Source: Kudoa neothunni
Lineage: Eukaryota > Cnidaria
Assembly (NCBI GenBank): GCA_964304625.1
Contig: OZ199839.1
Location: forward strand, 10,912,001 to 10,976,000
Length of the DNA stretch: 64,000 bases
Direction of reading: 5' to 3'
In this document: one piece after another, positions 26,972 through 38,952 of the stretch
How the letters are laid out: every line of letters begins with the position of its first letter
Position numbering within the stretch: position 1 is the first letter of the stretch
Made by a program: the position numbers and the translations under genes
The notes under the pieces: model-generated
What the model was told of the DNA's origin: nothing
Database searches by the model: none
The model's input: only the letters and a program-made list of their open reading frames with translations

Positions 26972-27660
26972 AACTAGTTGAATCTATTCAATTTGAATCT
27001 AGTTAGCTCATCGGAATCGAGGCATTGAATTTTTTCATATATTTCTGACACTTGATGCCTCCAATTTGACTGGATTCAACTTTGAATTCAAATATATTGC
27101 ATAAAATGGTAAACATAAGTTTTACCAACTTTGAATTTTACAAAATAAAGACGAATAAGCAATAAAATGACCGTATGACAACATCATAATATATAAGGAA
27201 GAGGGATCTATAACACAAGAAAAATCTCCCCAAAAGCATTATTTTTATAGGATTGTGTAATTTGAACATAAAAATATATTCTAATCAATGTCAATATGTG
27301 TTCATTTGCACGATATAAGGCCGAGCTGAAATAGAACTTACTGTAATATCTAGGTAGGTTCACACCTATGTTGTATTGGCAATTTTAGTCGTTTGAGAGT
27401 TAAATAGAAAATCTAACGCATCTCCAAAAAAAACAGAGAATACATACATGAAGAAAGAAATTATGTATTTTGATAAATGAAAAAAATATTAATGGGAATA
27501 AAAAATTTGTCCAGGTCATTACTAAAAAAATAAAAACAATTGGAAAAAATTTAATAAAAATGCCACTCTTAATTGTGCACTATTTCATGTATGATATTTT
27601 TTATTGTCATTACGACACCTAAATCAGTGTTAATAACATGGCGGCTATTAAGCGCCTATA
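26972..27660. other. No gene recognised
   Basis: AT-rich sequence between the hAT-type element and the 3' end of the transporter gene. Nothing supported. Confidence 0.45.
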
Positions 27661-29646
27661 TTAAGAAATACCTGATACAGATAGAAAAGCGCCAAACATC
27701 ATCAAAACAACACAACTAACTATGGTGAGCCAATTGACAGGAGGTCTTCCAGAATATTCATCTTCATGCCAAAACGTTGCCAGATAGATCATAGGAGGGA
27801 ACACCAAGCTGAGACTTGAACAACACATAGCACCAACCAAACTGATAAGATTGTCCAACTGGGGTATAGCTACGGCAGCAATGAAGGTGAGTGTGACACA
27901 GAGAAAAATTATTAAATTCTCTGTGAATTTTTTCTTTCTTGTATCATTAATCCGTTTTTTCACTGAGGGTAGAATAATGCTGGTGGCGACGAAAAACTGG
28001 AGAAAGTAAGTAAGAAAAACGCCTAACGCATAAATCATTTTCACTGAGTTGTATCCACTATACAATAATTTTAAAATATGAATAAGATTGCATAAGGGTG
28101 TATGTAAACAAACATTACTTTGTGTTGGGGATATTAAGGGTGACACTAGGTTGTATTTTATCGCCGTATGCCATATAACCAAACAGTCCCATACTTATCA
28201 TAATAACAACCACAACAACCATTGATAATATGACCGTTCGATTATATTTTTCTTTGTTTTTGATTTTGTTATATAAAGGCATAACCTAATTAGGTGATGA
28301 GATAGATACAAAAAAGTTGTTATTAATTTTTAAACAAACACGTTCTTAATATGTAAGGTGATTTAAAAACCAGCTAATGGTGATATATAACTATTTTTGA
28401 AAACTTACTGCCGGTATTCCTTCATAAGCATACATAACCGATGTGAAAAACAGCAGAATACTGGAGGTGGATTGAATGTAAGGATATTTTTGATGTATGT
28501 CAATACTGCCAAAGATGGCAACAAAAGTTCCCAAAAATCCGGCCAGACAGAATAAATTAGCACATATAGAAAATAGAAGCATGCAATGCATATCTTTAAC
28601 GAATGATATCGGTAGAATAACAAAATACAAAATGGTTATCCATATCCGAACGTCATGAAGAGCGTTAAAGGTCAACTAGAAAAAATAATTAGAGTGTACC
28701 AGAGGAACTGGTATGACAGAAAAGAGCCTACTTCGTGTAAGGTCTTAGCCATGAATAAAAACAACGTGGAGCATACTCCAAGTTGGGTGGAAATCAAGAA
28801 CATATTGATTGTGTAGCTTGTAGAATAATTTTAGATTTGAATCTTTTCAACTTATTACTTACCATACGTACTTGGAACGTTCTTTTAAATATGGTAGAAA
28901 TGCATATCGTGCCGTTCCAGCATATCCAATGATTGGTTTTTTATATCTATTGAATAAGAAATTAATTTCCTATTTCACAATATTCTAGGCATTTAAATTT
29001 CTAATTTATTATATCATATAAGAAAATAAATCATTTAAGAAAAACTTCACAAAAAAGATCATCATAGTTGACTATTATAACAAATAATTACCTTTTAGAT
29101 ATAACCTTCGAGGACTCAAGAACCATAATGATACAACATATAATAGGAAATGATAGGAGAACCATCACAATAGGGGCAAACTAAATTATCATAGTTGAGG
29201 TAAAATAAATCAAATAGTATAATTTGATCGTTAAAACTTAAGCATATTACAGATTTTAAAAAACAGTAGTAATAAAAAATCGTTCAAGTATTTTATTGCT
29301 GTCAAATTCCCTGATCAGTAATTAATGTTGGTTAAAAATTATTACCACAATTCCTCCTCTTGATACCGCCTGTGGTAAGGCTAGCAAACCAGCACCAATG
29401 TTCGACTTGACTAAGTGAGTGAATGCGGTCACCAGTCTACCGAAACACACTACTGACCATATCTCAATTAATCAGCACTTACGACATATCTGCCACAGGC
29501 AAATATTCAGGAGATTCAAGTTGATTGTCCACCTCGGTAATAAGGTTTTCATCGTCGCAAATATCATCTTCCATAATGCTAGCACTTAGAGCATCGTCAC
29601 TCAACATCCAATCTTGTTCACTGTCACAAATCAGATTAGCACGCAT
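27661..29646 (-). CDS. Proton-coupled amino acid transporter, SLC36-like
   Basis: An AAAP-family transporter that would move small amino acids with protons across the lysosomal or plasma membrane. The acidic N-terminus (MRANLICDSEQDW..., 29475-29646) is followed by an exon at about 29346-29450 with the TM1 signature VKSNIGAGLLALPQAV, a form of the GNIGTGLLGLP motif. Then come APIVMVLLSFPIICC (29097-29185), IGYAGTARYAFLPYLKERSK (28870-28945), NMFLISTQLGVCSTLFLF (28735-28830), the helices at 28400-28675, GLFGYMAYGDKIQPSVTLN (28130-28290), and the C-terminal block 27661-28060 with VKMIYALGVFLTYFLQFFVA and LVGAMCCSSLSLVFPPMIYL. The order matches PAT/SLC36 proteins. About ten or eleven helices are visible. 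The junction after the acidic exon near 29470 could not be made to fit cleanly, so a small exon may be missing. The gene ends just after SVSGIS. Confidence 0.85.
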
Positions 29647-32600
29647 TGTTGACTGGATCACCAGCAGGGTTCTGTGTAGTTAAAATCGATTACTATCCAC
29701 AAATGTGAATATTCTTATATACCAGCAACCTAATCCGTGGAATTATGTGAGTATTCTCGGCTGTACGTTCGTCTCTAAGAAGTAACCAGCAAATGACTCA
29801 CTTAATTCTATCGATAGATTTCCAAAAGCTATTGATGAACTAAGTAATTTTTTGAACATCGACTGAACTAAGCCATACCTACTGCGAGACGGTATCATTT
29901 ACAATGCCACTACCGATTTTAGTTGTTTGGCTAGTTTGAAAGAACGAGAGATCGCCAATTAATAATATTCAAATTTTGTAATACACAAATAATTGAAATC
30001 ATTTATATTTAAGAAATGGCATGGAAAAATGTATTATTTTACAAAATTAATATAATCCATTGGAGTGGACTTTACAATTGCTTTATTATACTGTTTAATC
30101 CGAGAAAAATCGGAAAAATATTTATGAGAATTTTATGCTGAATTTATATTTGATTCAAAATTCAGCAAACACCTCAATAATTGTTAATTATTTTATTTTG
30201 AATTAAATTTCTTGAAAACTTGTTGATAAATAGCCATTAAATACCCTTTCTACTTAATATAATTAAAAAATATAAATCGATCAAACTTTTATGACGTAGG
30301 CATAATTTTTATGGTTAATACAACATGAGAAATTTATTCGCTATATCTTCGATCAACCGTAATCCCATTGTGTGATTTAAATTGATTATTTCTATTCAAT
30401 GGTTTATCTTCAATTCAAGGTCTTAAATATGTTGCTAGCATAGCCACAGTCTTGTTTAGGTATAACTATTTGTGTGGAATTAAAAGTGTAATGATAAAAA
30501 AATCAATGTTAAGTTAATAATTAGATGATGAATTATAATTACCTTTTTATCATAATCCCTTTTTAATGCGATAACATATTGGCCAAAAACAATAATATTA
30601 TATGCTTTTATTTGGAGCAATTGAATTATTCGTCAACATAGATTGCAAGAAAATTATTTACAGATCATTTTCTATGTAATGCAGGGGTCGGACACACATG
30701 CTAAACTAGAGGATAATAGAGTTTTTAAAAAGTGTGAACGTGATAATATACCGTGATGCGTAATGGCGAGAGCACTTGTGTGATGTGGCCTGACATGTGG
30801 GTGGGTATTCTAAAATGTTAAACGTGATATTCGTTACATCCAAATCACTAATTGATTAAGGTACCGTAGAGAAAACCGTGGTACCTAGAGTTGGAACTAA
30901 AAAACCTTATTGATAAACTCTATAACCAAAAAATAACCACATTAAATACGTAATTTCTAAAATTTAATTTAAATAATTTTATAGTGCATTAAAGGTAAAG
31001 AAAGCATTTTATTGTTATTATTCCTTAAAAAGGGTCTATTTTCTGTTATGGCGCGATCGTTTATTAGTCCAGTTCTGATACCCTAACTTTTGTGGTTTCT
31101 GTGAAGGGCGAATGTGGTGAAAAAGCGTTAAACATAATGTGTGATGAGAAATCGTGATACATGGTGAATTTCACGTCCATCACGCTGTATCTGTATCAAG
31201 TGCGTGACGTGACACCGTAGAAACCCCAGAAGACAGGCAATAATATATGAAAATCCTTTAGCTGTAATGTATTTTTCGTAATACAATTGAAACTTGCTTT
31301 AGTAAATTGATATTTTGATATTTAGAAACATATTTTTTCATTGTAGCGTGAGAAAAATATAATGAAAGTTCGACATTTTTTATGAAGATATGGTTAGTTT
31401 TATTAATTTTTTATTTCAAAATTTACCTGATTTTAACTATATTTAATATAATATTTTTAAACTTGACTGATGATTCTAAATCGTAAAAAACAATGATTAG
31501 ACGTCTCCATTAGTTATAATAAGATTACTATCATACAATCAGTGAAAACAAGTAAAATATTCAATTAACTCCGTTTAATATGTTGATAAATTTCTTGATG
31601 TATCGGAAAGATCTATGATTATAAGAATCGAGCGAATTATAAAAGTACTGTCTAATAAGAAACAATTAAAACTTATCAATGACTCCCCTCGCATATTGTA
31701 TTAGGGAATGTCCCGAAGCGAATTTAGAACATTGGTCTGTCGTTGCCGACCTTCGATCTAAAAAAAATTTATTACGACCGAATTCTTATAATTAAAATAA
31801 CATATTTCATTAGGGCAGAGCCTAAAGTTAGCAATATACAATTCCAAATTATTTTTAAAGATTTAAAGAAACAGTGATAACGTCAGTAATCTGTATGACT
31901 ATCAATCAAGTCTGAATTCGAGATAATTTGTTGAGCTAAGAAGTGAATTTTCTATAGGTTTCTTTTGGATTAATATCACGCAAAGCATATTCTCATTATT
32001 GGTCTACAGGATATGATAACAAGCAACCGGTTGTTTCAACATTAACTCTCACTCTTCCACCAATTTACGGAGCTATATTTTCTATATGGATTCATTTACG
32101 TAACGGCATTAGTTGAATTTTTATGTTTGATACTTCTAATTAGTTTAACCACGCAAAAACACTCTTTTGTTGTTAATGCCGCCAAAAATAAAATCATTGA
32201 TCATTTATTCCCTAATTTAATGAAAATCCCAGCTATTTAGGATCCTGTATATTTATAGTGTGTGCAACTGATTAAAGTATTGATGTACAGCCACATCAAA
32301 TATTTTCTAATTAAAAAGAAACACCTTTTGGTTTGGAAATTGCTCGAATTTGTTGCATTTAGAAGTTTACCAGTAGTTAATCGCTAAAAAATGGCATTTT
32401 TCAATTAATTAAGATTGTACAAAAGAAAGTTAACATTACATTTTTGGTCATAATAGATAACTGAAAAAATTAATGTCCAAATAAGTTTTATTTAATAAAT
32501 ATTGTTTCTTGTGCGAAATTAAAGAGGCGGGTTTATTACTTTTTTATGAAGTGTAATTAAAAGCCGTCTTGGATAATCAAAGGTATTTAGGCATTTTAAG

Positions 32601-32681
32601 AGAATAAAATTAAAAATCTTTTTAAATCTTTCCGAATAGCCGTATCATTGATATACTGTATTCTTGTCATTATATGTCAAT
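29647..32681. other. Long intergenic stretch
   Basis: About 3 kb with no supported gene. At 30683 there is CAGGGGTCGGACACAC, which looks like a hAT left end, but I found no matching right end. 30750-31220 is richer in GTG/GATG-like words than its flanks. Confidence 0.45.
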
Positions 32682-33475
32682 TTAACCTTCTAAGTAAAAT
32701 GGGGTAGATTTCTACCCCGAATGAATTTTGTCAACAATATTATAGCGTATAAATGGAACATAACTCCCCTCCAGTTTTTGTAACCATTTATCTGTCGAAA
32801 AGCTTTCAGAAAAACAGCTTCCAACTAGGATTATTTTAAAATATTGATATATGTCATTTTTAAAGATTTACAGAAATTCTATTGACTAAATAATGAATAA
32901 ATAACTGAATACAACGATAGCTCCTCATTTTCTCCTTATCATTATACTAGCTATCCAAAATATGATGACTCTTCGTTAGGTTGTTTAACTCCTTGTTGTA
33001 TAGAGTATCCAAAAACATATGTGAAAATTGTTAATCAATATTCTTAGTTTTGTATTGTAGAGAGCCTTAAAAAATCATATGTTGTAATTGTTCAATATTT
33101 TGATAAGTTTCATGTTTTAAATCATTTTTAAAATATATATGATAAATTTTCTGTGAAATAAGCACTGTTTTCCGTCATTTTGTGTTTTTCCGAACAGTAT
33201 TACACTGTGTTGTTTAAATGAGATAAATTAATTGACAGCTGTTATAAAACTTGAATTAAATGTTAAAACTAAAAAACCACAGAAATACACCTATAAATAA
33301 AATCATACTCCAAAAAAACATAACAATATTAATGTTCGCGCAAGCACACATAAAATATAACTTTAATAATTAGCTATTTATTCGAAATTTACTCTATGAA
33401 TTTTACTCATATTAAGTCAGTCAATGCCGACATTTAATTGTAGGATGTAAATTTTTCAGCGACTTAAAAGGTTAA
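32682..33475. mobile_element. Short piggyBac-type element flanked by TTAA
   Basis: Begins TTAACCTTCTAAGT and ends with the inverse of TTAACCTTTTAAGT (13 of 14 positions), including the TTAA target site of piggyBac. Inside the left end is the palindrome GGGGTAGATTTCTACCCC (32701-32718); internal GGGGT...ACCCC palindromes are typical of this superfamily. About 0.79 kb, no transposase. A related end lies at 48365-48409. Confidence 0.75.
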
Positions 33476-34280
33476 TTTTGAATAAAATATTATTTGTATA
33501 GCATCGATATCACCTCCCCTCTAATTTATACTAATTACTTCATAAACAAAGAAATTTTTAAATTTCACTCTAATACTTCCCAAAAAACTGCTTAAATTTT
33601 TGTGGACTACATGCAAATAAAAATACTTTTTAGAATCTCTGAATTTCTGGACAGAAATATAGTTCCTACATTACCTAGGAAATATATGAGATTAAGAATA
33701 ATTTCTAAATAATATAATTTCAATTTACATTAAATATTATAATATGTTATTCTTGACTTAATTTAAAAATAAAAATGTTAAAAAGGATTTTGATTAAGCT
33801 GGGGTATATTTTAATTTCAAACTGCCACTAGTATCCTATCGTCAGGTTCAATATATATTTATATATATATAAAACTTAATTAACCGAAGCTTTCAACAAT
33901 TTCAAAAATCAAATGAGTAAGTTTAATAATGTTTCACACTTGGCAAATCAACTTTGATAAGATAAATCGAGATATTTATAAATACGAATCAAATCTTAGC
34001 ACCATGACAAATTAAATATTTATGTGAAAGAAATCTAGGTTCATTATATTTTAATATCTCATGTGCTTTTGATAAAACCCAAGTCCGCTTAAAACACACC
34101 ACAAGGATAATCCCGTGGAATTAACTCTAGGATTAAACAAACAAAGCTAACAAATATGTTTTTTCTTTTTAACCTGTTGAAAAAGTTTTATAAAATTTGT
34201 TGGTTAATAGAATTATAAACGAACCGCAACGTAGCATACAATAACAGCTTCCAAAGCTTACACCTATATCTCAATCTAAA
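33476..34280. other. No gene recognised
   Basis: AT-rich sequence with a short TA run near 33851-33870, upstream of the small membrane protein. No ORF or repeat supported. Confidence 0.45.
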
Positions 34281-34294
34281 CGCATGCGCGCATT
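34281..34294. promoter_or_regulatory. CGCATGCGCGCATT promoter motif
   Basis: A GC-rich motif containing ATGCGCGCAT, 34 bp upstream of the ATG at 34328. It resembles the NRF-1/EWG site and the motifs at SNRPD2, ZMAT2/U2SURP and JADE. Function is inferred from position. Confidence 0.5.
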
Positions 34295-34327
34295 CTGTGA
34301 TACTCAGCAATATCGGTCGGTTGAGCC

Positions 34328-34565
34328 ATGGATGAAGAAGATTATGATCCATCTAACCCTTATAACTACAAACTACCAACGAAAATATTAGCATTACCAG
34401 CAGTTCTTGTTTTTTCGTTATTTGGTATGTTGCTTCAGCTATCTCATGCGGCCAAGTGCTAATTTTCTGCGTTCTGTAGGATATATGATGTATCTTTTAT
34501 TGAAATACCTAAAAAATAAGGAACTCGCCAAGCAGAACAAAAAGAAACGCATCAAGCGAATGTGA
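34328..34565 (+). CDS. 60-residue single-pass membrane protein, possibly SMIM15-like
   Basis: Two exons, 34328-34424 and 34480-34565, joined over a 55-bp GT-AG intron, give 60 aa. The start is MDEEDYDPSNPYNYKLPTK. Then comes a hydrophobic helix (ILALPAVLVFSLFGYMMYLL) and a strongly basic tail ending KQNKKKRIKRM. An acidic N-terminus and a Lys-rich tail suggest an N-out/C-cytosolic small membrane protein. The layout (D/N-P-Y, ILAL-P, helix, long K/R tail) recalls SMIM15, but the match is short and could be chance. The promoter motif and the clean intron support a real gene. Confidence 0.7.
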
Positions 34566-36811
34566 TATTTTTGATCAAAAAATACGACATTGCTTTCTAT
34601 TTTATAAGTTCATTTTGGATACTTTGTAGTTGTTTACTGCTATGAGATACTCAATTTGGTTATTTTGGACTGTTATTTTTCTTTTTAAATACAATTATGA
34701 TTGGTTTTTCGCAATTTATTCAAAAGCTAATTGTAAGTTTTATAAATGGTGACATCGGCAGCAACCTGGTCGGCTAATACTAATATGTTGAATTACTTCG
34801 TCACTAGGAAGATTTGAATTTAATTGTGTGATTTTATAATTTTAATTGGTTGACCCTCGAAGGACCGACTTAAAAAAACTTACGCGAGGAACCAACTGGG
34901 ATCATTTTTGATCTCAGTACTTTTTTACTTTTTTAAACAGTTATATTTGTTTGGTCCGTCTAGTTGTTATACTTGTGTGTATTTAATAAAAATGGGGTGA
35001 TAGGATTTCTACCACAGCTAAGTTACGATTAAATGCTTACATCGCTCCGTATGCCATTGTCCATGTTATTTGTATATTAATATATATATATATATATATA
35101 TATATGTATAATGTCTTAAATAGAGATATACCACTATGTTATAACATTTTCAAGGAGATAACGATAATAATAGGACATCTAATCGAGTTTTAATGTGAGA
35201 TTTAAGCATAAGACTCCAAATATTAGATGATTACAATCTCTGGCGCGGCTTGATGGCTTGATAATACGTGTATGCAATTGTAGGTTAAATTTGATCTTTG
35301 TTTATTAGACAGGGAGCGCCCTTCCCAAATAACTTATAATTATTCAGATGTGGAGAGTATAAAACATATTTTTGGCAAAATATAAATATATTTTAAAGTT
35401 AACAACGGATTTTGTTGACTCTTCTTCTTGATTTAAAGTAAATATTCGATGTATGTTGTCCTTCATTACATTGCTTGTTGAAATCTCTGGATAATCACCA
35501 TATCCAAACGGAGTTCATTAGTTCATCGGCGCGAAATCAAAAAATGTATTTATTACGATTCTATCAATATTCTAACGCTTTTTTATAATATTTATTATTT
35601 TGATACCAATTCGTAACAACTACATTTAAATGAAATAACGAGCACATCGCTTATTAAAAATAAAATATTTAAAACAGTAAATACACTTTTTTCTTCATAA
35701 CCTTATAATTGTAAATTACAGACTATAATTAAGGAATCCAGAATTTTTGAGCCCTCTCATTTAATTCAATATGCGAAAAAAAGTCAAGTTATCGATATTG
35801 GGGTCGTAAGTGAGCCCCGTCGGTCCCACGAGGTTGAATGTATCTATCTATGAAAGTATGTTTCCACACGTATTCTCGGCATAGCCATGGACCCACGAAA
35901 TTACTCGTGGTTAAATTAATTACTTTAAAAATTTTGAAAATAAAAATAAGTTCTATATTTTCAATTAATTGGCAAAGTCTATTTTAAACTTATTAATAAC
36001 TGTGGTGTGTTTGTTAAATAAGGCTTAATGGGAGTTTCGATGAAAAATCAATAAATCACCGCGAACTACTAAGTGAGAAACACGATAATAAACGTAAAAT
36101 GTATTTTATGTCATATTTTATATCTTAATAGATAAAAACAATAATTTCAAGATAATTGTAAAAATAATCAAATTCAATATGAATTCAGTTTGTTCTTGGG
36201 ATCAATAGAACTACTTTTTATTAACACATTCGGTGGGAATGGCTATAGATGGGGTAATAATATTCATGTGCCACTAATTTTGATTATATTTAATTCCGTT
36301 TGATCCCTAATAACAAAGCGGAGAGTTATTCTACAAAATTAAATCAGTACACAGCTTGTATGTAAGGGTGGCAGGGATTAAAAAATTGTTATTGCGTTTG
36401 CGCCATGTGAAGTTTCAGATTAAAATTTACCAAGCAAATAGACTACTCTGCCTTTGAAAAATGTGGAATTATTACACACCTGCGCATTTGAACAAACAGA
36501 ATTACGTGCTGAAAAATACCATTAACATCCTCTAAGTGTGTTACAATCGAACTAATTGGCGTTAAAATATGACATGAATCCATATAAAATTGGACAAGTG
36601 AATTAGTGTTTTATGCAATTCTTAGCGCTTATAAAATTTAAAGATATTTCAATAAACATTGTGTAACTTAATTACAACCAATTAAAAATTGCATTGTCAA
36701 TTATAAAAAATAAATAAATGAATGAATATTAATATTTATTAATATTAATTGTTTAGGGTTGAATTTAGTCGATCAAACATGTGATCGCATCTTCCTTTTG
36801 ATTCGTTGATT
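34566..36811. other. Intergenic, with a TA microsatellite
   Basis: No gene supported. A TA run lies at about 35079-35104. TGCGCATT near 36481-36488 resembles a half promoter motif, but no start codon context follows. Confidence 0.45.
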
Positions 36812-37051
36812 TCACTTAGTGTCTTCAAAAGTTCGGAAGCTTTGCCTAGTTTGTTTTCTAAAAATTATACTGTTATCGTTGTTGAATTGTAACCATTGGT
36901 TACGTTGTTGCTGAAAGAATTTCCCTTTTGATATTTCTAGAATTTCGTCATCATTCATCAAAATTCCTAAATCATTTTCAATTATCTCATGGTTTGTTAA
37001 GCCTGAAAACTCTTTCATAATAATCTCTGGGTATAATATCAGTACGTACAA
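36812..37051 (-). CDS. Possible exon or gene remnant, unidentified
   Basis: A 79-codon frame of good complexity with a charged, helical look: LTNHEIIENDLGILMNDDEI, then FFQQQRNQWLQFNNDN and a basic end. It resembles coding sequence more than the surrounding AT-rich frames. No splice partner or family was recognised. It could be a decayed transposase tail or part of an unknown gene. Confidence 0.25.
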   Translation of the reverse strand: MYVLILYPEIIMKEFSGLTNHEIIENDLGILMNDDEILEISKGKFFQQQRNQWLQFNNDNSIIFRKQTRQSFRTFEDTK

Positions 37052-37936
37052 ATCCGATTATGTGCGAACCAATTATTATCCGTAATTAATGAATTTCCCT
37101 TCTTGTATTGACTATTTTGAAATTTTATGATTTGAAAATTACATTAAAAATTGTTTAAAATATAATTGAATAATTAAGTTATATTCTTTAATTGATATAC
37201 AGCTTGAGTATTTAGTAAGTACTCACAACAAAATTTTGATAGTAGTTACATGTAAAACTACATTAATCTCTACAAAATAAATTGATCTTATGAGGAAAAC
37301 TAATCACATAAGAAAAGTAATCCCTAAAATGTAACGAACACTTGTAGCGGATATCGGATCATAAAAAATGAAATAAATTTCTAAATGACAAAAAATAAAT
37401 TATCAAAATTATTAACTTAACTTTATGGTAATGTCGTCAAAGTTTAATAGTTAAATTATGTAAATACAAAAGATACTCATAATATTTAATGAATTAATTT
37501 GATGAATATTAATCAATATAATTATCTCTAAGGGAGCGTTTAATGTTGACATCAACAACAAAAACAAAAAATAAAAATGTTAAGCTAATATTCTAACCTC
37601 TAATTTTCGAATATTACGAAGAAAATAATTATTTCAACATTAATCTATATTTATCTGAAGTGAGTTTGATTACTTGACTCAAGGCTGAATATTATTTATT
37701 TATTTATTTATTAAAATGTTGCTATTGGTCTCATGCATTAGCTAAATTAGTTGTAGTAATAAATTTGTGTAGAGCTCTTTTTTTGTGCTGAATATGGGTA
37801 AAGTATCGTTGTTAACTGGATATCACTGTCCCCTATATCTTTATTGAAAATATTTTCATTAAATCAAATTATGATGCCGCATTCAATTTTTCAATGGTTA
37901 TGACTATGTGACGATTTGCTAATAAATAATAGTTTA

Positions 37937-38161
37937 TTATAAAGGTCGATAAGAGAGTACGTACAATATATCAGAATGTACATTCCCAAGTATTAAAAAA
38001 ATACTACATTCACTGGGAAATACCCAACCATTGAAAACATTCATATTTTCAAACAGTAAATAAAAAAATTGAAAATTATTATTTATTAATTTTATTCTAA
38101 GAGCTTGTAAACACGATAACATTGAAGCTATAATAAAAATGATTATTGCTACATATGTAGC
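37937..38161 (-). CDS. Possible small secreted protein, unidentified
   Basis: An ATG near 38161 opens MATYVAIIIFIIASMLSCLQ, a plausible signal peptide, and the frame runs about 75 codons to a stop. The rest is hydrophobic with one Cys and no known motif. AT-rich DNA can make such frames by chance. Confidence 0.25.
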   Translation of the reverse strand, partial: ATYVAIIIFIIASMLSCLQALRIKLINNNFQFFYLLFENMNVFNGWVFPSECSIFLILGNVHSDILYVLSYRPL

Positions 38162-38382
38162 CATGCTTATGGTGATACTGAATTATATGTTGATAATTTT
38201 GTAACCGCTTATTTAGATTGTGACCCTTTATTAAAGAATAAACTGGATTTATTATCAACTACAAAATTAGTACTAAAACTAGAGGTGACACTTGGAAACA
38301 GTTCGGAATTTCTGGAATAGCTGTTCTACTTATCAAGCCACCTTGGGGACATATGGAATGCGCCAAAGCTAGATATTTTCCA

Positions 38383-38952
38383 TGCTCAAATCACAACTTA
38401 AACTTATGCTATTGGATGGTGATGATGATACAAGAGCGCACATGAGCAATGTATCTTGATTCGTCCGTAATTTATAATCTACATTCATCATTTAGGTGCT
38501 ATGTGAGAGGACGATGAGAAAACTCATCTATGTAATCTGGTGTTATATATGATACGAGCTTGGGTGAGTTTGAAGTATTTTATTAAACAATTCACAGAAT
38601 GAAATAGGATTTATACAATCCATCAGATAGCGATCTTATTGAGAGAGCACGAAAATTTTCCCATAACTATCTTCTCCATCTGGATTCGCTAGTGACGTTA
38701 GGACATTGGCTGAAATTCAATGTCATCAACTTTGTGTCACAGAAAACAATATTCGCCAATAATCAACGTTTGGATTGCACTTTTGTACATCGAATCAAAC
38801 TTCATGCTATCAAATATAATTCAATCTCATTGAGAGGGTTTCTTGCTAGTTACCATTCCGATATTATCACCACTAAAAATAATGGGCATCGTCCACTAAC
38901 TAATGAGATAATGGAGGCATTTTTCAATATTTTTATTGAAGATAATTTTTAG
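38383..38952 (+). CDS. Spliced protein-coding gene (3' part), unidentified
   Basis: Three consecutive exons fit in one frame: about 38383-38450, 38496-38531 and 38608-38952, with GT-AG introns of 45 and 76 bp, the size usual here. The first gives IFSMLKSQLKLMLLDGDDDT plus RAHMSN, the second VLCERTMRKLIY, the third DLYNPSDSDLIERARKFSHN and on through VTLGHWLKFNVIN, FANNQRLDCTFVHRIKLHAI and SISLRGFLASYHSD to a stop. Composition is normal and clearly coding. The 5' end is not found; an in-frame block at 38284-38330 (RGDTWKQFGISGIAVLL) may belong. The protein is soluble and mostly helical in look. I do not recognise the family. Confidence 0.55.

Noticed and set aside
30683-31250. CAGGGGTCGGACAC as the left end of a hAT element
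   Set aside because: No matching inverted end or target duplication found downstream; AAACCCCAG near 31222 is too weak.
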